NCBI GenBank assembly: GCA_946480965.1
Contig: CAMLMI010000272.1
Location: forward strand, 1 to 6,533
Direction: 5' to 3'
DNA from: an uncultured Verrucomicrobiales bacterium
GTDB taxonomy: Bacteria; Verrucomicrobiota; Verrucomicrobiae; Limisphaerales; CANJSG01
DNA: 6,533 bases
The notes under the pieces were generated by a model. The model saw nothing but the letters and a program-made list of their open reading frames with translations, did no database searches and was not told the DNA's origin. Numbering within the stretch: the first letter of the stretch is position 1; each line of letters begins with the position of its first letter. Positions 1-6,533 of the stretch are shown in pieces. Made by a program: the position numbers and the translations under genes.

Positions 1-651
1 CCGCGCCCGCCAAGGCCCGGAGCGCGCCGTCCATTCCGGGAAAGAGATGCAGCGGCCAGGTGGTTTGGCCGGCTTGGTCGTTCTCGGGCTTGGTGACGAC
101 CGCCTCGGTGACGTAGCCGCTGTCGACGAGGACTTCCTTCACGGAGGCGACGACGGGGGCGATGGTTTCGACGATGGGAACGGGCTGGTGCTTGTCGTGG
201 GTAACGTGCTGGCCGACGATCAGTCGGCTCTCGATCTAGACGGTGGCCTGGGCATTGCGGGCTTGTTCGAAGGGGCCCTAGCTGCCGACGGGCATGATGC
301 GGCTCTTTGGGGCGGTGAAGTAGTATTGGTGCTTCGGGGCCGGAGGCATCGGAGTGGGACTCCACCTCGGCGTGGGCTTGGGCGAGGACTGCTTTGCGGG
401 CGTTACGGCGGGCGAGTTCGCGCTCAATGGTCAGGCCGTCCTGCTGCGGCGTGCTGTCGGCCGCCTCGGCTTGGGGCCAGGAACTGCTTGATCTCCAGCC
501 CGACCTGGCGGAGCTGTTCGCCGGCGCGTCCGTAGCTGACGGCGCGTGGCGGCGGCGTGGCCAATCCAAGTGGTCCTCCGGCACCCAGTCGCGCAGACTC
601 GGGGGCACAGCAGCGGGCGTTTCGGTCCACAGTCACGAAGCGGGCGGCCAT
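1..651 (-). pseudogene. decayed IS1182-type transposase, truncated by the window edge
   Basis: This is a remnant of a DDE transposase that once moved an insertion sequence. Recognisable pieces lie in order on the minus strand but in different frames. They are MAARFVTVDRN (651-619), PPSLRDWVPEDHLDW (605-561), AVSYGRAGEQLRQ followed by GLEIKQFLA (543-475), then AEAADSTPQQDGLTIERELA, then YYFTAPKSRIMPVGS (about 326-281). After a TAG stop (280-278) comes GPFEQARNAQATV, then a second TAG (238-236), then IESRLIVGQHVT and EVLVDSGYVTEAVV. From memory, this order matches IS1182-family transposases of roughly 450-500 residues. About 100 residues expected between EDHL and the SYGRAGE segment are missing, so part of the catalytic core is deleted. 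The ATG at 651 has a strong GAAGGGAG ribosome-binding site just upstream. Family resemblance weakens left of about position 95. It cannot encode an active enzyme. The family name is recalled rather than searched. Confidence 0.8.
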
Positions 652-712
652 GCTCCCTTCGCTCCACGGGCCGTGCCGGGGTTCATTCTTCGTTCACCTT
701 TCTTGCGACCTT

Positions 713-731
713 GCCCGGTATGTTGCCGGGC
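713..731. repeat. short inverted repeat in the leader of the IS remnant
   Basis: GCCCGG (713-718) and CCGGGC (726-731) form a perfect 6-bp stem around a 7-nt loop, about 60 bp upstream of the transposase start. It lies between the transposase gene and the presumed outer end of the IS. It may be part of the element's leader or a subterminal structure. The opposite IS end is outside the window, so I cannot compare terminal repeats or fix the boundary. The hexamer TGCTAG occurs twice just outside (747-752 and 766-771) and could mark the junction, but six bases is weak evidence. Confidence 0.35.
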
Positions 732-781
732 GAAGTCCGATCAGGCTGCTAGGAAAAAGGCCGCATGCTAGTCGGGTTTGA

Positions 782-964
782 CGGACTTTTGGGGCCATTA
801 CCGTTCGGATCGAGCGTGACGAAGAGCATATCATTTGGACGGAGTTCAGCCATGAGAATGACTCAAAGGATGGACTACGGGAACTTGGCCCGTTCGGGTT
901 CAACCCCATGGATTTTTGGGCTTTATTCCGTCCGCTTTTTCAGGGTCGTCTGCCGAAGCGATGA
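782..964 (+). pseudogene. C-terminal stump of an unrecognised protein next to the IS end
   Basis: After a TGA at 779-781, this frame stays open for 60 codons to a TGA at 962-964. The peptide reads like real protein: it contains AITVRIERDEEHIIWTEFS, then DSKDGLRELGPFGFNP, then FWALFRPLFQGRLPKR. It has charged and aromatic residues in plausible strand-then-helix order and a basic tail. The first ATG in frame is only at 908, too late to include the protein-like part, and there is no ribosome-binding site, so a natural start is missing. The presumed IS end lies just upstream (about 730-775). The simplest reading is that insertion or IS-linked rearrangement removed the 5' part of this gene. I do not recognise the family and assign no function. 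The alternative is a chance open frame, but the other frames here give low-complexity, Ser/Arg-rich peptides that look less natural. Confidence 0.45.
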
Positions 965-1080
965 GGACAGACGAACCGAATCTCCGCCCCTGCCGCTCCT
1001 GTCGAAACGCAGAGACATTTTTCCGCGGCGCCTTGGTCGGAGAAGCGGTTAACCGATGCCAAGCTCGCGAGGCCGTTCCT

Positions 1081-1131
1081 AACAAAGAACATCACGGGCT
1101 GCTCCGAAATGTTCCGGAGGAACCCGTGATG
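1081..1131 (-). terminator. probable intrinsic terminator of nrdJ
   Basis: CATCACGGG (1090-1098) pairs perfectly with CCCGTGATG (1123-1131). Inside it, CTCCG (1102-1106) pairs with CGGAG (1115-1119) around an 8-nt loop. Read on the minus strand, the stem is followed at once by TTCTTTGTT, a U-rich but interrupted tract. The hairpin begins 80 nt after the nrdJ stop codon, a normal place for its terminator. On the plus strand the stem is followed by CTTGTGG, so termination is expected in the nrdJ direction only. Confidence 0.7.
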
Positions 1132-1210
1132 CTTGTGGTCTGGCTATTCGAGCCGGGGCGGTTTGGCGGCAGGCTTCAGACCTGTCTCGAACCCGGAACC
1201 GGCTCCCAAG

Positions 1211-4276
<3,066 letters not shown>

Positions 4277-4402
4277 GAGCGGGTCGCGTGCGTCGATCAC
4301 GGCGTTACCTTGTGGTTGCGGCGGTTTGGATTGGGAATGACCAAGTGGGCCCATGCCACACCGGTCAAAAAACGCGCCCACTTTAACGACATCGAAACAT
4401 CA

Positions 4403-4422
4403 GGCCTTTTGGTTGAAAGGCC
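4403..4422. repeat. hairpin in the nrdJ leader
   Basis: GGCCTTT (4403-4409) and AAAGGCC (4416-4422) form a perfect 7-bp stem with a 6-nt loop. It lies between the proposed NrdR boxes and the nrdJ start codons and slightly overlaps the proximal box (4420-4435). In nrdJ mRNA it would be a leader hairpin. No U-run follows on the minus strand, so it is not an intrinsic terminator. Confidence 0.5.
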
Positions 4423-4466
4423 CATCCTGTTGGGCGTGCACCGGACGCTAGCACTATTAGTAGTGG
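4420..4466 (-). promoter_or_regulatory. putative pair of NrdR boxes upstream of nrdJ
   Basis: Two imperfect palindromes lie upstream of nrdJ with centres exactly 31 bp apart. The distal one (4451-4466) contains CACTATTAGTAGTG, with CACTA and TAGTG as inverted arms. It matches 11 of 16 positions of the NrdR-box consensus acaCwAtATaTwGtgt as I recall it. The proximal one (4420-4435) has GCCCA and TGGGC arms and matches only 8 of 16, but it keeps the core C-w near one end and T-w-G near the other. NrdR is the zinc-finger/ATP-cone repressor of ribonucleotide reductase genes. It typically binds two boxes about three helical turns apart, overlapping the promoter. I see no clear -35/-10 pair, although TACTAAT on the minus strand overlaps the distal box. 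The regulator gene is not in this window. Confidence 0.5.
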
Positions 4467-4480
4467 CGTAAAGAAGTTTT

Positions 4481-4515
4481 CCGGCGGTTTGAAATCCAGC
4501 GAAGAAAACCGCCGG
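4481..4515. repeat. 10-bp perfect inverted repeat upstream of nrdJ
   Basis: CCGGCGGTTT (4481-4490) and AAACCGCCGG (4506-4515) form a perfect 10-bp, GC-rich stem with a 15-nt loop. It lies just upstream of the distal NrdR-like box. No uninterrupted T-run follows on either strand: AAAACTTCTTT follows on the minus strand and ATTCACAGGCTTTTT on the plus strand. It could be a weak or factor-assisted terminator insulating nrdJ, a leader structure if transcription starts upstream of it, or a protein-binding site. The sequence does not decide between these. Confidence 0.55.
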
Positions 4516-4525
4516 ATTCACAGGC

Positions 4526-4541
4526 TTTTTGGCGCGAAAAA
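4526..4541. repeat. 16-bp near-palindrome with T- and A-tracts
   Basis: TTTTTGGCGCGAAAAA is symmetrical about GCGC except for one G/G pair. It lies about 75 bp upstream of the centre of the distal NrdR-like box. A T5-GC-A5 palindrome can act as an operator or as upstream DNA curvature, but I know no regulator with this site. It is recorded because it stands out from the GC-rich surroundings. Confidence 0.35.
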
Positions 4542-4543
4542 AG

Positions 4544-4913
4544 TGTGTCGTTTCGGTGACGGTGGGGAGCGAAAAGCAGGCGAATGAAAACCCGAGTTTT
4601 CAGTTCTTGCGAAGGCCGTTGCGGTTACTGTCTCCATGACAACGGGATGGATTCGAACCTGGATCGAGCACGAGGTGCGGGGCGCACAGGGAGATCCATT
4701 CGATCACTTCCAAACGATCCGTCCGAGAGCCGCCTTCGACGCGGCATCGGCCGTTTTGGTGGATGCTCAGACGGGCTTGGCCGAAGGCGAGGGATTGAAC
4801 GACCTTCTCTTTGCGAACAGTTGGGCCGATCCGAAATCGTAGAGTCATGCAGGGACTCTCGTTGGAAGGGGCGGACAGCGATGGTCCGGGCCGATGGAGC
4901 AGAGACGATCTTC
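4544..4913. other. intergenic stretch without a convincing gene
   Basis: This 370-bp stretch lies between the nrdJ control region and the pyrF terminator. Several overlapping open frames exist. The most protein-like is on the plus strand: open from 4588, ATG at 4636, TAG at 4840-4842. It gives a 68-residue acidic peptide beginning MTTGWIRTWIEHEVRG, with about two thirds G or C at third codon positions, but no ribosome-binding site. A longer plus frame (4584-4982) is rich in CGA codons and crosses the terminator hairpin, so it is unlikely to be real. A 6-bp inverted repeat (AGAGTC 4841-4846, GACTCT 4854-4859) overlaps the end of the 68-codon frame without a T-run. I see no RNA gene here. Confidence 0.4.
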
Positions 4914-4958
4914 AAAAAAGCAGAAAAGCCGGTCGGACAAACGGCGTCTCGACCGGCT
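4914..4958 (-). terminator. intrinsic terminator downstream of pyrF
   Basis: AGCCGGTCG (4927-4935) and CGACCGGCT (4950-4958) form a perfect 9-bp, GC-rich stem with a 14-nt loop. On the minus strand it is followed directly by TTTTCTGCTTTTTT, a clear U-tract. The plus-strand flank has no T-run, so it works in the pyrF direction. It lies about 180 nt past the pyrF stop and separates pyrF from nrdJ. It could instead end a separate small transcript that starts in the 4959-5140 gap. Confidence 0.8.
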
Positions 4959-5140
4959 GAAGTAGCTATTTTGGTTAAATAGTTTTGTCTCTTATTTGAG
5001 CACCGCTGTCTCTTTTGAAGACGTGAAAGGGAATAGCTGAGTCCGATTTTCGGTGCAACAGCTATTTTTCGGCCGATGAAGAATTCAAGCGGTCGTCATT
5101 TGCCTGAAACTGGGACGCCACAAAAGCACCGTTTCCGGAT
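4959..5140 (-). other. long 3' untranslated region of pyrF with repeated AATAGCT motifs
   Basis: This 182-nt stretch between the pyrF stop and its terminator is visibly more AT-rich than the genes. AATAGCTG (5032-5039) and CAGCTATT (5059-5066) form a perfect 8-bp inverted repeat with a 19-nt loop. CTATTT (4966-4971) and AAATAG (4977-4982) form a 6-bp hairpin. The heptamer AATAGCT or its complement occurs three times (4965-4970 partly, 5032-5038, 5060-5066). I see no open frame of note. It may simply be a structured 3' UTR, or it may be a small RNA that uses the downstream terminator. Confidence 0.4.
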
Positions 5141-5845
5141 TCAGCGAAGGGAGGCTTGGATGGCTTCGGCTGCAGCTTTGGGATCGGTGGCGGCATAGAT
5201 CGGGCGGCCGATGACGAGCCAAGTGGCTCCGGCTTCGAGGGCTTGGCGCGGGGTCAGCGTGCGTTTCTGGTCATCGCCCCCGCCGCCGCCGGGGCGGATG
5301 CCGGGAGTGACGAACTGCATGTCGTCCGGCAGGATTTGGCGGAGACCGACGAGTTCCAATGGGGAACAAACCAGTCCGCGCACGCCCGAATCGGCGGCCA
5401 GCTTCGCGAGCCGTTCGACTTGTCGGCCGACGTTTTCGTCGGCACCGATGGCGGCGAGGTCGGCGCTCTCCAAGCTGGTTAGCACGGTGACGGCGAGCAC
5501 CAACGGGGTGGGGCGGTTCAGCGAACGGGCGGTTTCTTCGGCGGCGGCGGCGGCGGCTTTCAGCATCGCGGGACCGCCGCTGGCGTGGACCGTGAGCATC
5601 TGCACGTCGAGGCGCACGGCGGCTTCGACGGCCTTGGCGACGGTGTTGGGGATGTCGTGGAACTTCAGGTCGAGGAAGACCGAGGCACCGGTGTCGCGCA
5701 CGCGGCGAACAATGTCCGGGCCGGCGCTGACGAAGAGTTCCTTGCCGATCTTGAACGCGCCCACGGCGGGGGCGACTGCGGCGGCGAGTTTCAGGGCGGA
5801 TTCGGCGGTGGGAACGTCGAGGGCGGCGATGATCGGATTGCGCAT
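5141..5845 (-). CDS. pyrF: orotidine 5'-phosphate decarboxylase
   Basis: PyrF catalyses the last step of de novo UMP synthesis, removing CO2 from orotidine 5'-monophosphate, as a cytoplasmic TIM-barrel dimer. The 234 residues show the expected order. PIIAALDVP at the N-terminus carries the first-strand Asp10. FKIGKELF (31-38) carries Lys32. DLKFHDIPNT (59-68) carries the catalytic Asp59-Lys61-Asp64 set. VTPGIRP (179-185) is the substrate-binding loop. DQKR at 192-195 and WLVIGRPI (209-216) with Arg214 form the phosphate site. Length is typical of the short bacterial (type 1) enzymes. A run of alanines (97-102) and a Gly-rich loop (186-190) are local low-complexity features. The ATG at 5845 begins exactly at the family N-terminus, though no Shine-Dalgarno sequence is evident. 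It diverges from the plus-strand gene at 5938 and ends in its own terminator. Confidence 0.97.
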   Translation of the reverse strand: MRNPIIAALDVPTAESALKLAAAVAPAVGAFKIGKELFVSAGPDIVRRVRDTGASVFLDLKFHDIPNTVAKAVEAAVRLDVQMLTVHASGGPAMLKAAAAAAEETARSLNRPTPLVLAVTVLTSLESADLAAIGADENVGRQVERLAKLAADSGVRGLVCSPLELVGLRQILPDDMQFVTPGIRPGGGGGDDQKRTLTPRQALEAGATWLVIGRPIYAATDPKAAAEAIQASLR

Positions 5846-5937
5846 CGGGGCGATTCAGCCAGAGGTGCGGGCCCGATTCAATGCGCGCAAAAAATGACGT
5901 TTGCCATGTCGCCCGAAACCCTTGAACCTCCGCAGGT
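5846..5937. promoter_or_regulatory. divergent intergenic gap between pyrF and the H-box gene
   Basis: The 92-bp gap must hold the pyrF promoter and probably the promoter of the plus-strand gene, unless either is leaderless. I cannot identify a confident -35/-10 pair. An A6 run (5890-5895), flanked by GCGCGC on one side and TGACG on the other, is the only notable element. A sigma-54 style TGGC...TTGC pair is present on the minus strand but its spacing is wrong. Confidence 0.3.
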
Positions 5938-6195
5938 ATGCCCACTCCGGAAGGCCCAGTGAACTTGACGGCGGACCAGGTTAAAGCCCTGACCTCGGGC
6001 CTGTCGCACATGCGTCACCAGATCAACAACCACCTCTCGTTGATCATGGCCTCCGCCGAGTTGCTGAAGATGAAGCCGGACATGGCCGAAAAGCTGACCA
6101 AGTCCATCGTGGACCAGCCGGGCAAGATCACGCAGGAGATCGCCCATTTTTCTCACACGGTGGAGAAGACCCTGCGCGACGGCGGAGCGTCCTGA
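5938..6195 (+). CDS. small stand-alone histidine-kinase dimerisation-like (H-box) protein
   Basis: This 85-residue soluble protein has no signal peptide or membrane segment. Its core, MRHQINNHLSLIMASAELL (25-43), resembles the phosphoacceptor H-box helix of sensor histidine kinases (pattern H-E-x-N-N-P-L followed by a helix). His27 would be the phosphate acceptor. A second helix (about 53-79, KSIVDQPGKI, QEIAHFSHTVEKTL) could complete a two-helix hairpin. The ATP-binding domain with its N, G1 and G2 boxes is absent, and the stop is followed by an unrelated gene. It might be a phosphotransfer or kinase-docking protein, or a fold-only relative. ATG 5938 has only a weak AGG very close by. An in-frame GTG at 5959 has GGAAGG four bases upstream and may be the true start. 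Coding appearance is good, function is inferred, and the expected Pro of the H-box is His here. Confidence 0.7.
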   Translation: MPTPEGPVNLTADQVKALTSGLSHMRHQINNHLSLIMASAELLKMKPDMAEKLTKSIVDQPGKITQEIAHFSHTVEKTLRDGGAS

Positions 6196-6309
6196 TCTTC
6201 GGCAGGCTTTCCTTGGTCGGCCTTTCCCGGATGGCAGAGTGTAACCTTTGTTGACGGACTTCGTCTGTTGGCTCAACCGGTGCATGCATCGATTGCTCCG
6301 GATGAAGCC
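6196..6309. other. gap between the H-box gene and the secreted-protein gene
   Basis: This 114-bp spacer contains a small hairpin, ACGGAC (6253-6258) and GTCTGT around TTC with one G-U pair, without a following T-run. A TTGACG hexamer (6251-6256) resembles a -35 box, but no -10 element sits at the usual 17-bp distance. I cannot name a promoter or terminator. Confidence 0.25.
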
Positions 6310-6533
6310 ATGAAAACGAACCGAATTCTTCCTCTGGCCGTTGGCGTTCTCGCCCTCGGACTCGTCTCCATCTCCCATGCCGAAGAGGCGTCAACCTCCA
6401 AAGTTGATCTCAAGGCCAAGCTCGAAGAGCTGCGGGGTCTTCCTCCCGAAGAACGCCGGGTGAAGCTGCGCGAATTCACGCAGAGCCTCACACCCGAGCA
6501 GCGCCGGGAACTCCAGAAACTCCGCGAAAACGC
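6310..6533 (+). CDS. secreted protein with Pro-Glu-x-Arg-Arg repeats (partial, 5' end)
   Basis: The reading frame is open from the ATG at 6310 to the right edge (74 codons and counting), so the gene is truncated by the window. Residues 1-24 are a classical Sec signal peptide: MKTNR, then hydrophobic ILPLAVGVLALGLVSI, then SHA, with cleavage expected before EEAS. The mature part is charged and helical, with two related segments 16 residues apart: LPPEERRVKLREF (44-56) and LTPEQRRELQKLRE (60-73). Such Leu-x-Pro-Glu-x-Arg-Arg repeats occur in periplasmic helical proteins such as DUF3106-like and Spy/CpxP-like ones. That is resemblance only, and no function can be assigned. No good ribosome-binding site is seen. 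A GTG in frame at 6280 would put a less typical stretch before the signal peptide, so 6310 is preferred. Confidence 0.7.
   Translation, partial: MKTNRILPLAVGVLALGLVSISHAEEASTSKVDLKAKLEELRGLPPEERRVKLREFTQSLTPEQRRELQKLREN

Noticed and set aside
1137..1182. Inverted repeat GGTCTG/CAGACC downstream of the nrdJ stop
   Set aside because: It has only 6 bp of stem with a 34-nt loop and no T-run. The stronger hairpin at 1090-1131 explains termination better.
4526..4541. Resemblance of TTTTTGGCGCGAAAAA to the eukaryotic E2F site that controls ribonucleotide reductase genes
   Set aside because: The window is bacterial, and E2F does not exist in bacteria. The similarity is coincidental, although the palindrome itself is kept as a feature.
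4301..4600. Cobalamin riboswitch expected upstream of a B12-dependent enzyme
   Set aside because: I looked for the B12-box and the other conserved riboswitch segments on the minus strand. Only a short GCCACTA resemblance was found, without the rest of the motif.
4649..4659. Perfect tRNA T-loop consensus GGTTCGAATCC on the minus strand
   Set aside because: The flanking bases do not form a 5-bp T-stem, and no matching acceptor or anticodon arms are found upstream. It is a chance match.
4584..4982. 132-codon plus-strand open frame
   Set aside because: It is rich in CGA and other scattered codons, has no recognisable motif, and reads through the strong minus-strand terminator hairpin.
6251..6279. 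Possible promoter with -35 TTGACG before the secreted-protein gene
   Set aside because: No -10-like hexamer occurs at acceptable spacing (CAACCG at 17 bp).

Overview
This is a GC-rich bacterial chromosomal window with two well-supported housekeeping genes on the minus strand: nrdJ (vitamin B12-dependent, class II ribonucleotide reductase) and pyrF (orotidine 5'-phosphate decarboxylase). Two short plus-strand genes lie at the right end and a decayed insertion sequence lies at the left end. The long NrdJ with an Arg/Lys/Ser-rich N-terminus, and the general look of the small proteins, suggest Verrucomicrobiota or a relative. That placement is an impression from reading the proteins, not a database result.

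Layout. (1) 1-651, minus: a transposase pseudogene of the IS1182 type. It is broken by frame changes, two in-frame stops and an internal deletion, and it runs off the left edge. (2) 652-1080: the presumed IS end, then a protein-like plus-strand reading frame (782-964) with no start codon, probably the C-terminal stump of a disrupted gene. (3) 1081-1131: a hairpin followed by a U-rich stretch, the likely nrdJ terminator. (4) 1211-4276, minus: nrdJ. (5) 4403-4541: the nrdJ control region, with two imperfect palindromes whose centres are 31 bp apart. They resemble a pair of NrdR boxes, and several other inverted repeats lie nearby. (6) 4544-4913: no convincing gene. (7) 4914-4958: a good intrinsic terminator on the minus strand, about 180 nt past the pyrF stop. 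(8) 5141-5845, minus: pyrF. (9) 5938-6195, plus: an 85-residue protein resembling only the phosphoacceptor (H-box) helix region of a histidine kinase. (10) 6310 to the right edge, plus: the start of a secreted protein with Pro-Glu-x-Arg-Arg repeats.

How the genes relate. PyrF makes UMP, the precursor of all pyrimidine nucleotides. NrdJ reduces ribonucleotides to deoxyribonucleotides using adenosylcobalamin, without needing oxygen. Both serve nucleotide supply, but the terminator after pyrF and the separate control region before nrdJ argue for two transcription units. pyrF and the H-box gene diverge from a 92-bp gap. I see no CRISPR array, tRNA, rRNA, cobalamin riboswitch or defence cassette. 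The most interesting points are the putative NrdR-box pair, the stand-alone H-box protein and the gene stump beside the IS end.
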